Positions 1 to 15,100 of a stretch of 64,000 bases of DNA are shown piece after piece. How positions within the stretch are numbered: position 1 is the stretch's first letter; the number at the start of each line of letters is the position of its first letter. The notes under the pieces were generated by a model, which was not told where the DNA came from, searched no databases, and worked only from the letters and a program-made list of their open reading frames with translations. The DNA lies in contig CP136069.1 of the NCBI GenBank assembly GCA_032622095.1, forward strand, positions 4,450,976 to 4,514,975, read 5' to 3'. Made by a program: the position numbers and the translations under genes. The DNA is from Siphonodentalium dalli (Eukaryota; Mollusca; Scaphopoda; Gadilida; Siphonodentaliidae).

Positions 1-2526
1 GGCTTAATTATTTATTATTGATTATTTTATCATGTGTGATGATACTTTTATTTTATATTTCCGTTTCATGGTTAAATGGTTAAATGGAATGTCATTTACG
101 TAGTATCACGTCAATTGGATGTGTATGGAACATATGGAACTGTGTACAGAACATATGGAACTGTGTATGGAACTGTGTATGGAACATTTGGACCTGTGTA
201 TGGAACATATGGACTGTGTATGCAACATATGGAACTGTGTATGGAACTGTGTATGGAACATTTGGAACTGTGTATGAAACATATGGACTGTGTATGGAAC
301 ATATGGAACAGTATGGAACTGTGTAATGAACATTTGGAACTGTGTATGGAAATGTGTATGGAAATGTGTATGGAATATTTGGAACTGTGTATGAAGCACA
401 TATAACTGTGTATGGAACATATGGAACTGTGTATGGAACTATGTATGGAACATATGAAACTGTGTATGTAACATATGAAACTGTGTATGGAAGATATGTA
501 ACTGTGTATGGAATAGATGGTCCTGTGTATGGAACATATGGTCCTGTGTATGGAACATATGGAACATATCGACCCGTGTATGGAACTATATGGAACTATG
601 TATGAAACATATGGAACTGTGTATGGAACATATGGGACTGTGTATGGAACATATGGACTGTGTATGTGACATGGAACTATGCATGGAACTGTGTATGGAA
701 CATATGGAACTGTGTATGGAACATATGGAACTGTGTATGTAACTATGTATGTAACTATGTATGGAACTATGTGTGTAACTGTGTATGTAACTATGTATGG
801 AACTATGTATGTAACCATGTATGTAACGGTGTATGGAACTACATATGGAACTATGTATGGAACTGTGTATGGAACTATGTATGTAACTGTGTATGTAACT
901 TTGTATGTAACTGTGAATGGAACTGATTTCTGAATATGGAACAGCAGGAACACTGTTATTCTAGGAGCCAATTTTTGCCAATTCTGATTTATTTTGACCA
1001 AATAACAAAAAACTGGCCAAAATAAATCCTCATTTTCTGGTCTCACAATTAACAAATATTTTTGTATTATTTAACATCTAACATTCTATATAATTATATC
1101 CATAATATTGTGTCTAGACTTCTTTAATGCCACCATTGTTACTTAACAATATAACACTACCCACAATCTACCATTCAGCCTTATATGACAGACAAACGAT
1201 TCATCAGTGTTAATCATCATTATTACATACCACCTAAACTAGAATCGTGAATTTAAAAAAACATTGACTTACAAGGTTTATTCAGGCACATACAGGGCTT
1301 AATTATTTATTATTGATTATTTTATCATGTGTGATGATACTTTTATTTTATATTTCCGTTTCATGGTTAAATGGTTAAATGGAATGTCATTTACGTAGTA
1401 TCACGTCAATTGGATGTGTATGGAACATATGGAACTGTGTACAGAACATATGGAACTGTGTATGGAACTGTGTATGGAACATTTGGACCTGTGTATGGAA
1501 CATATGGACTGTGTATGCAACATATGGAACTGTGTATGGAACTGTGTATGGAACATTTGGAACTGTGTATGAAACATATGGACTGTGTATGGAACATATG
1601 GAACAGTATGGAACTGTGTAATGAACATTTGGAACTGTGTATGGAACTGTGTATGGAAATGTGTATGGAATATTTGGAACTGTGTATGAAGCACATATAA
1701 CTGTGTATGGAACTATGTATGGAACATATGGAACTGTGTATGGAACTATGTATGGAACATATGAAACTGTGTATGTAACATATGAAACTGTGTATGGAAG
1801 ATATGTAACTGTGTATGGAATAGATGGTCCTGTGTATGGAACATATGGTCCTGTGTATGGAACATATGGAACATATCGACCCGTGTATGGAACTATATGG
1901 AACTATGTATGAAACATATGGAACTGTGTATGGAACATATGGGACTGTGTATGGAACATATGGACTGTGTATGTGACATGGAACTATGCATGGAACTGTG
2001 TATGGAACATATGGAACTGTGTATGGAACATATGGAACTGTGTATGTAACTATGTATGTAACTATGTATGGAACTATGTGTGTAACTGTGTATGTAACTA
2101 TGTATGGAACTATGTATGTAACCATGTATGTAACGGTGTATGGAACTACATATGGAACTATGTATGGAACTGTGTATGGAACTATGTATGTAACTGTGTA
2201 TGTAACTTTGTATGTAACTGTGAATGGAACTGATTTCTGAATATGGAACAGCAGGAACACTGTTATTCTAGGAGCCAATTTTTGCCAATTCTGATTTATT
2301 TTGACCAAATAACAAAAAACTGGCCAAAATAAATCCTCATTTTCTGGTCTCACAATTAACAAATATTTTTGTATTATTTAACATCTAACATTCTATATAA
2401 TTATATCCATAATATTGTGTCTAGACTTCTTTAATGCCACCATTGTTACTTAACAATATAACACTACCCACAATCTACCATTCAGCCTTATATGACAGAC
2501 AAACGATTCATCAGTGTTAATCATCA
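1..2526. repeat. 1.3 kb direct duplication, each copy holding a TGTATGGAAC minisatellite
   Basis: Bases 1-1230 and 1297-2526 are nearly identical, with a period of about 1,296-1,308 bp. Each copy starts GGCTTAATTATTTATTATTG, contains about 800 bp of variants of TGTGTATGGAAC and ATATGGAAC (to about 930 and 2240) and ends with the same unique stretch. They differ mainly by one or two repeat units near 345-420 and 1640-1730. The sequence flanking the minisatellite resembles the MITE-like element at 49850-50045, which has only one or two unexpanded copies of the motif. No gene is supported here; the long open frames are a product of the repeat. Confidence 0.9.
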
Positions 2527-2849
2527 TTACTGTTTTATTGCATTTGGTGGCCCATTGTCTGGTAGTTCGCTGCCATGAATGCCTTTAGTTATCCATTAAG
2601 CTGTATCACCTAATCAATTAGCAGATGATCATACTATAAATTTGATTCTCATGATGTTCCCGTTACAAAACTGTTACAAAATCAATTTGGGTTTTTGAAT
2701 TAGATTTCCGAGTTTGGGGTAAAAAAAACTGGCCGAATGAAAAAAAATTTGGCCATTTTTTGAAGAAAAACAATTGACATTGGCCAATTTGGCCTATGAA
2801 AGTATGAACACTGCAAGCGTGTAATACAGTTATGTCTGGAATTACTTAC
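2527..2849. other. Intron sequence 3' of exon P, nothing recognised
   Basis: This is A/T-rich sequence with short TTGGCC-containing runs at 2730-2800 that resemble a low-complexity stretch at 42300-42360. I see no exon, RNA gene or element end in it. Confidence 0.5.
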
Positions 2850-3122
2850 TATAGACGATCAGAGTGATAACTTTCGTGTCATTTCCTGCAGCATTTGTCA
2901 CAACACATTCATAAATAGCCTTGTCGGACATCTGAGCGTCAGAGATTCTGAGGCCCGATTCGACCTCAATGTTTCGCGATCCATCAGCGTGGTGCTGCTT
3001 AAAGTTCTTCTTCCAATGTTTGGTGGGCGGTGGGTCTCCTTTCGAGTCACATGGAAGTAGAATCGTCTCCCCTTCTAGAATCTCCAGCTCTATATCTGCC
3101 TCTCCGACAATTCGTGCCGCCA
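2850..3122 (-). CDS. HMCN1: Exon P: complete Ig domain 8 (last exon seen)
   Basis: This exon is 273 nt with phase 1 at both ends. The acceptor is CCCCACAG before TGGCGG; the donor is CTATA followed by GTAAGT. The peptide starts [18 protein letters not shown], with cysteines in [13 protein letters not shown] and [12 protein letters not shown] and a tryptophan in KHWKKN. The gene must continue below position 1 because the exon ends in phase 1 with a good donor and no further exon is seen at 1-2849. Confidence 0.9.
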
Positions 3123-6100
3123 CTGTGGGGGAAAAAAATAGCCAATTATACATTTATCCCTTTGGCAGATGAAGATAGGCACAGAATTGCTACGGGTCTA
3201 CTCCCCTTACAAGCCTGAGTTTAGTGTGCCTGTCATTTGCAGAATGAGATCCCCAGAGGGTAAATTTAGTGATGTTATTCCACATAGTGGGCTAGCATCA
3301 CTAAATTCACCCTCTGGGGACCTCATTTGCTTATATGTGCCTCATCATCTCTGGAAAGTTTCTTTATTATAAAATTTCTATAGAAACTTCTTCACATAGA
3401 TTCTATTTCTTTGTTAGTTAATTTCTCTATATACCCAAATTGGCAGATGACACATTGCATAATTGATGTTCCCAATGGGTGTACATCACAATATTCACCA
3501 TTTGGGAACCTCAATATGAGTCTATGTCTTCCATAGCAGATGAGGCCTAAGCAGAATGTGGTTCACAGAGGGTAAATTTTGTGATGCTAGTCCGCTATGC
3601 GTGATAGTGTCACTAAATTCATCCTCTGGGGACCTCATTCTGCAAATGACAGGCACAATAAACTCAGACTTGTCCCTTTATAAAATGGAGTGAGACCCAA
3701 TAGTCTTTGGGAAATATAAGTCTATTACTAATAATCCCAGGTATGGAAATAGTGTCTCACATTTGCAGAATGAGGTTCCCAGAGGGTGAATTTAGTGACA
3801 CTATCACGCATAGCGGACTAGCATCACAAAATTTACCCTCTGTGAACCACATTCTGCATGGCCTCATCTGCTATGGAAGACATAGACTCAGATTGAGGTT
3901 CCCAAATGGTGAATATTGTGATGTACACCCATTGGGAACCTCAATTATGCAATGTGTCATCTGCCAATTTGGGGATATAGAGAAATTAACTAACAAAGAA
4001 ATAGAATCTATGTGAAGAAGTTTCTATAGAAATTTTATAATAAAGAAACTTTCCAGAGAAGATGAGGCACATATAAGCAAATGAGGTCCCCAGAGGGTGA
4101 ATTTAGTAATGCTATCCCGCAGAATAGGATAGCATATATATAGTCACCAAATTCACACTCTGGCAACCTCAATCTGCTTAGGCCACATCTTCTGGGAAGT
4201 ATATTAACAATGTTTTCAGTTATCTTTTCGAATGGAATAAGGGTAGGATCATGCAATAAATACATAATACAGACAGAAGTTCCAAAACATATAATACATG
4301 AGCGAGTATCCAGTCGTAAGTCGGGATTTTTTTACCCTGTGCCAATGCATTCTCTTATATATGCGAGTCGACCATAGGTCGCCTCGCATATATAAGAGAA
4401 TGCATTGGCCTAACAATTTTTTAACATTTTTTTTAAATAAATGTTTCTTACAATTTTTAGGACATAAAATAAAAAACATCCATTACCCTGCAGGGAGCCC
4501 CACATATATATAGAAGCATATAGAAGAGTGTCTTCTGCTCATGTTTGTCTGGGGCTCTGTATGGGTGAAATTATAAAATTTGTATGCGCTTTCGCTCTCA
4601 GTTCTTTGCTCCTGGTCTATGACGGATAATCTATCAGCAAAAATAAAGGTGAGACATAGTTATCGCGAGACCTGCATTTATAAAACTTTGGCTTGAACTG
4701 TTTTTCGTTAATGGCATTTTCATTTTAGATAACTTCCAGACAACCTGAATGGTCATTCGCCTCAAATTTGCAGGCCTATGAGCCTACTGAATGGTATTTG
4801 AAAATATTTACATTTTTTTATAACACCAAGGGACCAGATAAACAAAACCATAAACATGCCAACTAGAGGCTGAGTATTAGCTAGGTATACAGTAATGCTC
4901 TAATTAATCGACTCCTTAACCACAGCATAATTATGGGTAACTTTTCAGGATTTAGTCGGGAAATATGGCTTGTTGCCATTCATCGGAAAGCTCTCGGCGA
5001 GAACTTTCCGATGAATGGCAACAAGCCATATTTCCGAATAAATCCTGAAAGTTACCCACAATTCTGATGTGGTTAAGAAGTCGATTAATTAGAGCATCAC
5101 TGTAGCAGTTCTTGATCACGCAAATGATTCCTTGTTTACTATAATTTCATATTTTATACAACTTGTTTATAAAAAATATTTTCATTTGAATTCATTGACA
5201 TCTAAACCAAAACATAAAACCAACCTTGAACGATTAATTTGACGTCTTTTTCAATCTCTCCTGCGACGTTTGATGCGATACATTTGTACATTCCTGTATC
5301 CTGGTCCTGTGATTCGTAGATTTCTAAGCTACCATCCTCCAACACAAAAATGTTCTCGTCTTCCCATGAGAGTGGGCTGCCATCCTTATACCACTGGAAT
5401 AATGGTGGTGGGTCAGCGAACACAGAGCAGGGTAGGATCACTAAATCTCCCTCGTTAACTCTTACGACGTCCCTATCATCAGGATCAGGTATCAGCTTCG
5501 GGGGAACTGAAAATACAAATTTTTTTGGGGTTTACCAATGGTTTAGGCAATAATGGTATAAAAGTTGATGAAAATATTATAAACTTACATGAATTGACAA
5601 ATTTGCATTGATAATATATGTCAATTTATGTTAACTGTTCTGGGTAGCGTTTTTCTCCTCGAATGAGATGCAGAGGATTATTTTTACGACAGGTATACCT
5701 GTCACCCAAGAATATCGCAAACGTAACCAGATTAGAATGGCAGCCGGTCGGCTCAGTGCCTTTATGGAGCCTCACACAGACCCAAGCAGACGACAGTCAC
5801 CAGTGCATCATTATCTCTGTCTGGGGCTCCATAAGGGTATTATGGTATTAAACGTAGCCAGATTAGAATGGCAGCCGGTCGGCTCAGTGCCTTTATGGAG
5901 CCTCACACAGACCCATGCAGACGACAGTCATCAGTGCATCATTCTCTCTGTCTGGGGCTCCATAAGGGTATTATGGCATTAAACATAACCAGATTAGAAT
6001 GACAGCCGGTCGTGTCAGTGCCTGTGTGGAGCCTCACACAGACCCATGCAGACGACAGTCATCAGTGCATCATTATCTCTGTCTGGGGCTCCATAAGGGT

Positions 6101-9100
6101 ATTATGGTATTAAACGTAGCCAGATTAGAATGGCAGCCGGTCGGCTCAGTGCCTTTATGGAGCCTCACACAGACCCAAGCAGACGACAGTCATCAGTGCA
6201 TCATTCTCTCTGTCTGGGGCTCCATAAGGGTATTATGGTATTAAACATAACCAGATTAGAATGGCAGCCGGTCGGCTCAGTGCCTTTACAAATTGTAAAC
6301 AAAAAATAGAAGAATATATATATACTAGAAGGTGACCCGACTTCAAAAACCAAATTTCAAGTCGATTGTTCCACCCGTTTCCTAGATCTGGTCTGCGCAT
6401 GCGCGAAGCTGGTGTCGCACGGGCTCGGCGACCCGATAAAATTCGTATCCGGGGCAAGATACATTCACATACCAAATTTCAAGTCGATAGCTACACCCGT
6501 TTTCGAGATATATAGCCCAATGTCATTTGCGGATACCTCGGCCGGTGATGAGTTAACGCGACATCGGCCTCTTAAGAGTTAACGCGAACACGTCACGATA
6601 TGTTGATGGCGTAATATATTTTTTTACGCAATGATTTTCGATGAGCGAAGCATGAACTTGTGTTCTTCCCGATAATTAAGGTAGAAACTTTAAACGTACA
6701 CAGGCGTGTCATACATCATTGGAAAGGTGACACGCCACAGATTCTAACCGTGCAAATTATATGACTGGCAATTTATTATTCGCGCTATATCGAATCGATT
6801 TGTGAGCACCGAACTGAAATATATTAGCGCAAAACGGCGTAAAAACAGATTTGACCTCGGCACGTGAAAAGTTGACCTCGGATCTGAAAATCAATATGCC
6901 TATGTTCGTCTCCGGCCGAAAATACATCCAAATACCAAGTTTCATCGAAATTGGCTTAGTCGTTTTTGAGTCCATCGATTTCAAACACACACACAAACAC
7001 ATACACACACACACACACAGATCTTTCAAAATATATAATAGATAAAGGCTGGGAATTAATTTGTAAAAAATTATAATAAGATTCAAGGTGGTGATTAAAG
7101 GTTGTCAATGGGAGAAGTCGAACTCCTCCGAAACCACCCAAATTAATGACTATATGCCGACATTGAATTCATACATGTACGTATATAAATTTCACAAATG
7201 TATGTGTTATATTCACTGAGAGCTTTCCGATGAATGACAACAAGCCATACTTCCGACTAAAGCCTGAAAAATTACCCATAATTCTGCTGTGGTTAAGGAG
7301 TTGATTATTTAGAGCATTACTGTAGCTAACTGCTGACTGTTGGCAAATTTCATTTCTATGACATATACTAGTACTAGTATAAATTTTCTGGAGTCGCACA
7401 TTATTAAAACTCACAACGGAAATAAATCGAGACATTATTAAAACTCACCATGGACGTCAAGCCATACATTAGCAGTGGTGTTCCCAGCAATGTTTGCTGC
7501 CACACAAGCGTACGGTCCTTCATGTTCTGCCTGTATGTTACGAATCGTAAGTTTACCATGGCCGTCCTTTATAATGTGCCTGTTTGACTGCAGAAGATGA
7601 TTATTTCTTGTCCAAACCACAGATGGCAACGGGTTCCCGTTTAAAACAATGCATTCTAATTCAATGCTGTCACCCTCTACTACTTCATTAAAAGGTTCTA
7701 TATACGCCAGCATCGGTCGAACTGCAAGATAAATAAAATATCATAATATGTACGCCAGCATCGGTCGTACTGTAAGTTAAATAAAATATCATAATATGTA
7801 CGCCAGCATCGGTCGAACTGTAAGTTAAATAAAATATCATAATATGTACGCCAGCACCGGTCGTACTGTAAGATAAATAAAATATCATAATATGTACGCC
7901 AGCATCGGTCGTACTGCAAGATAAATAAAATATCATAATATGTACGCCAGCACCGGTCGTACTGTAAGATAAATAAAATATCATAATATGTACGCCAGCA
8001 TCGGTCGTACTGCAAGATAAATAAAATATCATAATATGTACGCCAGCACCGGTCGTACTGTAAGATAAATAAAATATCATAATATGTACGCCAGCATCGG
8101 TCGAACTGTAAGATAAATAAAATTGGTAAACGACAGTAAACTGTAGTTATATGCAATTTGAATTTTTCTAATATCTTTTTACTTATTCGTTTTTTTTTTT
8201 AAGAGGAGCGGCTTAGTTGCAATAACTTGTGTTTCAATCCTATTCAGACATTAGTGATGTGCGGCATATCAATTAATTGACAACGCCATGGTATGAAAAC
8301 CAACACCGTCTTACAACACCCACATTGATTTCTAAATGGTATATCGGCAGTTCAATAATATCACGACAATCAAACTAATGAAACATTCTCAAGGAAATGC
8401 TTTATCTACAGTAATGCCCTAAATAATCGACTCCTTAACCACAGCAGAATTATGGGTAACTTTTCAGGATTTAGTTGGAAATATTGCTTGTTGCCATATT
8501 TCCGTCTAAATCCTGAAAAGTTACCCATAATTCTGCGGTGGTTAAGGAGTCGATTATTTAGGGCATTACTGTACATTTGAATAAAATGTCTCTGTGACGT
8601 GATGGTTTATATAGAAGGGTATAAATAACTTACCCAGACCAGTAACTGTGAAATAAGCGGAGGTCTCTTTAGCTCCGAACTGGTTTTCTACGGTACACGT
8701 GTAGTATCCTTCATCATCCGGCTCGATATCTGAAAACAATCAATTCAAATCCCAAATCAGTTTCTCTTTTGAGTGAGCTAGTGTTCAAGTCTGTCCATCC
8801 ATCTGTCCATCAGTGTTTACAATCAGTTTGTTTATTGAGTGTGAATGTTACAGCCAGTGTTCACGTTAGACTCTGTCTGTCCATCTGTAAGTCCATCAGT
8901 GTTTACAATCAGTTTGTTTATTGAGTGTGAATGTTACAGTCAGTGTTCACGTTAGGCTCTGTCTGTCCATCTGTCAGTCAGTCCATCTGTGTTTACAATC
9001 AGTTTGTTTATTGAGTGTGAATGTTTGTCCGTCTTTTATCATGTTTAAGGGCTAATTATGTGATAAAGAAAATTATAAAATGCTGTAACTTACTTGAGAT

Positions 9101-12100
9101 ATGTAGATCACCGTTTGACTGCTGTCTGACTCTCCCACTCATTTCGACAGACAGCCCGTCATGTCTCTGCCAGTGAACTTTCGGCGGAGGAATACCTTCA
9201 CCCTGGCATTCTATCGTTGCCTCTGTCTCAATATCAGCAGCCACGCTCTGTGGATATTTAGTGATCCTAGGAGGGGCTAAAACAAACATTAGTAAATAAG
9301 CCAGGCATGTGTCAATTACAATAGACTGGAATAGACAACACTCCATAGTGCATGCTTCCATTTGTGTGAGGCTCCCTGCGGGATACCTGTGGGAGGGGGT
9401 AATGACCAACCCCGGCCATCATGTCTCAAGTATTATTTGTTCACTCGAATATATCTTCAAGTGGGCCATAATCGAGGTGACTAATGGGTGAACACCACCT
9501 ACTTAAACTGGGGAACTTCAATCTGATCATAGGTCCCCCATATCAATTGAAGCCTCAGCAGAATGAGGTTCCCAGAGGGTGAATTTCATCATGCTAGCCC
9601 GCTGTGCGGGATATCGTCACTAAGTTCACACTCTGTGGATCTCACTCTCAAAAGCATTTAATAGGTAGACAGAGGTGTTAATGTTTTAATTACGGATGAA
9701 AGTTTAACACGGACTGTAAAATATGAATAGAATGATATACGGGACTAATACATGAAATTTATCTAAATGAATCTTTTCTTCATCACAGAAATGAAACCTA
9801 CAGTAATGCCCTAAATAATCGTCTCCTTAACCACAGCAGAATTATGGGTAATTTTTCAGGATGTAGTCGGAAATATGGCTTGTTGCCATTCATCGGAAAG
9901 CTCTCACTGAGAGCTTTCCAATAAATTCCAACAAGCCACATTTCAGACTAAATCCTGAAAAATTAGCCATAATTCTGCTGTGGTTAAGGAGTCGATTATT
10001 TAGGGCATTACTGTATACTGAATATAATTTTTGCCAAATGAGAATTATTTATGCATTTGTAAATTTTGATAAATGCGCGAACCCTGTATGATGGAAAATG
10101 TTCAAATAAACATTTATTACATGATCCTACCTTTATTCCAATCAATAAACCCATTCTATAAATTCTATAAACGTTCGTTTAATAACAGGAAATAGTGCCA
10201 GGTGACCTTTGACTTCTGGTTTATCGTCTGTTTACATTCCGTACGCTACGTCTCAAAATAATATGGCTTCCAATATTTTTCCAATAAACTATCATGAATG
10301 AAGAGTTTGAAAAGTTATGCCATTAAATATATGCCATTAAATATGCAAAAGGGTCTTTATTTGTCTGGGACTATTTCTTTACGTGGGCAAACAACCCATA
10401 GTTACATGAAACGTCATCGCAGGTATTACAGAAGCCGATGTTAGTTTCGCATCCTATTTGTTGATTTAAGTATTCATTGTTTTGTCAAGGTTTTGATCAT
10501 GTAATAAATAGAATCTACAACTCGTCCCAGTTTATAGCGGAATTTACAAAACTCGTCCAGTAAATTACCCAGAGGGTGAATATGGTGGTGGTAGCCCGCT
10601 GTGTAGGATAGTGTCACTAAATTCACCCTCTGAGGACCTCATCTGCAGCTGACAGACAGACTAAATCCAGACTTGATTTGGTACATTGGCTGTTACAGTA
10701 ATGCTCTAATTAATCGACTGCTTGACCACAGCAGAATTATGGGTAACTTTTCAGGATTTAGTCGGAAATATGGCTTGTCGCCATTCATCGGAAAGCTCTC
10801 GGGGAGAGCTTTGCAATGAATGGCAACAAGCCATATTTCCGACTAAATCCTGAAAAGTTACCCATAATTCTGCTGTGGTTAAGGAGTCGATTAATTAGAG
10901 CATTACTGTATATTAGTTTCACACTCACATCCTACTTCTAGTTGGACCTCGGCCTCGACAGCCCCAGCCTCATTCTCAGCAAGACATCTATAGGATCCGG
11001 CATCAACCTGCTGTGTTCCAGTTATTATGAGGTCACCGGCCTCGGTGATTCGGGCATATGATACGCTGTGGAGCTGAAAGAATCACAGAACACATAGTCA
11101 GCAAACATATTTTGATGGAAACAAGCAGTCATTGACGCCGGTATACCCCACCTACAGAAATGCCCTAAATAATCGACTCCTTAATTCTTCTGTGGTTAAT
11201 TAAAGAGACGATTATTTAGGGCATTTTCAGGATTTAGTCGGAAATATGGCTTGTTGCCATTCATCGGAAAGCTCTCACCAAGCTCCAGTCATTTTAGAGT
11301 TAAAATTGAAATTGCAATGACAAAAAAATTACAATCAAAGGGGCGTAACTCTGTCGAAAATGTCTGACCGGGCCTAGTTTGTGAACTTGTTTAAGATATT
11401 CCCCTTGTGAACTCATATAACAAAAATCTTTGAAATCCATTGATAATTGTTTGAAATAACACCCGGACAACTTTTTTTTTCGAAACGTTATGTGACATGC
11501 GCTTAGCTGTCATATAGTCAGCAATCTGCAACTGATGATGATCTTATCAAAACATTTTGGCATCTTTTTAACTCATTGTGAGTAATTTTCAAAAATTTAT
11601 AAATTCTACTTTTGGCATTAAATAAAATCATGTTTTTGTGGGGTAAGTTCTAAAACTTTTTCAAAATTCCAATAAACTGCTCTGGGATCCAGCTTCCACC
11701 TCATTGATTCATGTCATCAGAACAAGGAGCAATTTGTCTGCGAGAAATTGGGATCTTGGTCATCATCATATTTATCCTCGAATCTTCTTTAATATGACTA
11801 GAAGACAACCTCCCCTTTCTTTTGACATCCATACATTTATGCACCACCATCATTATGTGGGGAAATTATATAATGGACAGGTTGTAAGCCATTATTTCTT
11901 TCACTCTACTTATGTTGACAAACAGAAAGGCCGTAAGGTCCATCAGCCAGTTCTCCATTCTGACTTGTTATTGTCATTCCGAAGGGCTAGGTGTGATTTT
12001 CGTTGACCCGGACAGATGTGTTACCTTGTCAGGCACCCACTTACCTATATTGGTTAACCTATAGAAATAACACCCGTACAACTTTTCGGGTCAGACGGTA

Positions 12101-15100
12101 TCTATTCCAAGATCTCCAGCCAAAAAATGTTTTGGGTGGGGGATAATTAATGAGGTTCATCGGACGTCAGATCAGTACTTCAAAATATTTCAAGAAGCCA
12201 AACTAAACTCGCTAGTAGTCGAACAGACAGGATGCACGGACGCCAGTACCTGCCTTGCTAGAATGGGACAAATTTAGCCATAATAGAATGTCGCTCGGTC
12301 AGCAAAGTGCATTTACAAATTGTCAACAAAAATGGAAGATATATACAGAAGCTGGGAATTTATTTGGAAAGATTGTAGAAGAATTGCGAAGGTGATATAC
12401 AAACCTTGAAATAGGGTGTCTGTCATTTTCAGAATGAGGTCCCCAGAGGATAATTTTTAGTGATGCTAGCCCGCTAAGCGGGGTAGCATCACTAAATTCA
12501 CCCTCTGGGGACCTGATCCTGCAAATGACAGACACACTATTTCAAGGCTTGGTGATATGTGACCCGCCATATCAAATCCAGTCATAAGTCGGGATTTTTT
12601 TACCCTGTGCCAATGCATTCTCTTATATATGCGAGTCGACCATAGGTCGCCTCGAATATATAAGAGAATGCATTGGCCTAACAATTTTTTATCATTTTTT
12701 TAAAATAAATGTTTCTTACAATTTTTTGGACATAAAATAAAAAACATCCATTACCCTGCAGGGAGCCCCACACATATATAGAAGCATATAGAAGAGTGTC
12801 GTCTGCTCATGTTTGTCTGGGGCTCTGTATGGGTGAAAGTATAAAATTGTTAAAGAATACAAGAAAAAATTATTAAAATTGTAAAAAATTGTTAGGCCAA
12901 TGCATTCTCTTATATATGCGAGGCAACCTATGGTCGGCTCGCATATATAAGAGAATGCATTGGCACAGGGTAAAAAAAATCCCGACTTACAACTGGATTT
13001 GATATGGTGGGTCACATATAAAGGCTGTCAGTTGCCAAACTTTTCCAAAAATGCTTGAATTTCTTTGATAATTGCCGATGCCATGGTGTTCGCTAAGTTG
13101 TCCATTAAAATATATAGGGTGTCACTTCGTAAACATGTCGATATTGCATGCATATATGTTGGTGTATATTTCACGAATTAACATGTTATTTCACAAGTTA
13201 TCGTTTATCTCAAGTCAACATCTGACAGTTATATGTAAAATTTTACAGAATTGTGCAGGCTATTTATAGGTTATGTCAGGCTATTTATAAGTTATGTCAG
13301 GCTATTTATAAGTTATGTCAGGCTATTTATAAGTTATGCCAGGCTATTTATAAGTTATATCAGGCTATTTACAAGTTATGCCAGGCTATTTACAAATTAT
13401 GTCAGAATATTTTTATAAGTTATAAGTTATGTCAGGTTATTTATAAGTTATGTCAGACTATTTATAAGTTATGCCAATCTAATTTTCTTCAATATTTCTG
13501 CTGAAAAAATCGTTTCAATGGGAATGAAAGAGAGTGCTTTAAAAAGTTATCTAAGTTGCCTCCAGACCACCTTGAGAGTTATCTATAAACTTACTTTGAT
13601 ATCACCTTTAGAGTTGTCTAACTTACCTCGAGATCACCTTTGAACCATTTCATCTTAGGAGCAGGTATTCCTGATGCTTTACAAAACAGTCTGGCCGTGT
13701 CTCCCGTAGCAACGAGAATCTTACTCTCAAACAAGTTGATTACTGGATGCTCTGTAAATCAAGAGAATAATATGTATACATGCACCATGCTAACTAACCC
13801 ACACCCCCTACCTGGGCTTACTGAATAACGTGCACCTTGCTAACTAACCCACACCCCCTCCATGGGCTTACTGAATAACATGTACATACGCACCGTGCTA
13901 ACTAACCCACACCCCCTCCATGGGCTTACTGAATAACATGTACATACGCACCTGTGTTGGTTGGTTTGAGTTTATATAACACCTGTATTGGTTGATTTGA
14001 GTTTATATAACACCTGTGTTGGTTGAATGGAGTTTATATAACACCTGTGTTGGTTGGTTGATTGGAGTTTATATAACACCTGTGTTGGTTGGTTGGAGTT
14101 TATATAACACCTGTGTTGGTTGGTTGGAGTTTATACAACACCTGTGTTGGTTGGTTGATTGGAGTATATATAACACCTGTGTTGGATGGCTGGAATTTAT
14201 AACACCTGTGTTTGTTGGTTGATTGGAGTTTATATAACACCTGTGTTGGTTGGTTGGAGTTTATATAACACATGTGTTGGTTGGTTGGAGTTTATATAAC
14301 ACCTGTGTTGGTTGGTTGATTTGAGTTTATATAACACCTGTGTTGGTTGGTTGGAGTTTATATAACAACTGTGTTGGTTGGTTGGAGTTTATATAACACC
14401 TGTGTTGGTTGGTTGATTGGAGTTTATATAACACCTGTGTTGGTTGGTTGGTTGGAGTTTATATAACACATGTGTTGGTTGGTTGATTGGAGTTTATATA
14501 ACACCTGTGTTGGTTGGCTGGAGTTTATATAACACCTGTGTTGGATGGCTGGAATTTATAACACCTGTGTTGGTTGGTTGGGGTTTATATAACACCTGTG
14601 TTGGATGGCTGTAGTTTATATAACACCTGTGTTGGATGGCTGGAGTTTATAACACCTGTGTTGGTTGGTTGATTCGAGTTTATATAACACCTGTGTTGGT
14701 TGGTTGGTTGGAGTTTATATAACACCTGTGTTGGTTGGTTGGAGTTTTAGGATCATTTCAGCCACTTGGTCGTATAATGACATTGCCAGGCTTTAATATC
14801 AAGCCTTGAAATAGTGTGTCTGTCATTTGCAGAATGAGGTCCCCAGAGTCATCGGGGTCCCCTCCATAAGAATGCCATGCGTCTTACTAACTGAGCCATC
14901 GGGGTCCCCTCCATAAGAATGTCATGCACCTTACTAACTGAGCCACCGGGGTCCCCTCCATAAGAATGTCATGCTCCTTACTAACTGAGCCATCTGGGTC
15001 CCCTCTATAAGAATGTAATGCGCATAACTAACTGAGCCACCGGGGTCCCCTCCATAAGAATGTAATGCGCCTTACTAACTGAGTCATCGGGGTCCCCTCC

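Noticed and set aside
111-2362. 314-318-codon frames rich in VPYTVPY and IHSS
   Set aside because: Products of the TGTATGGAAC minisatellite, present in both copies of the duplication, with no start context or domain.
1-2849. A further Ig exon after exon P
   Set aside because: No cysteine-tryptophan-cysteine Ig pattern with splice sites is present on the minus strand; the next exon must lie outside the window.
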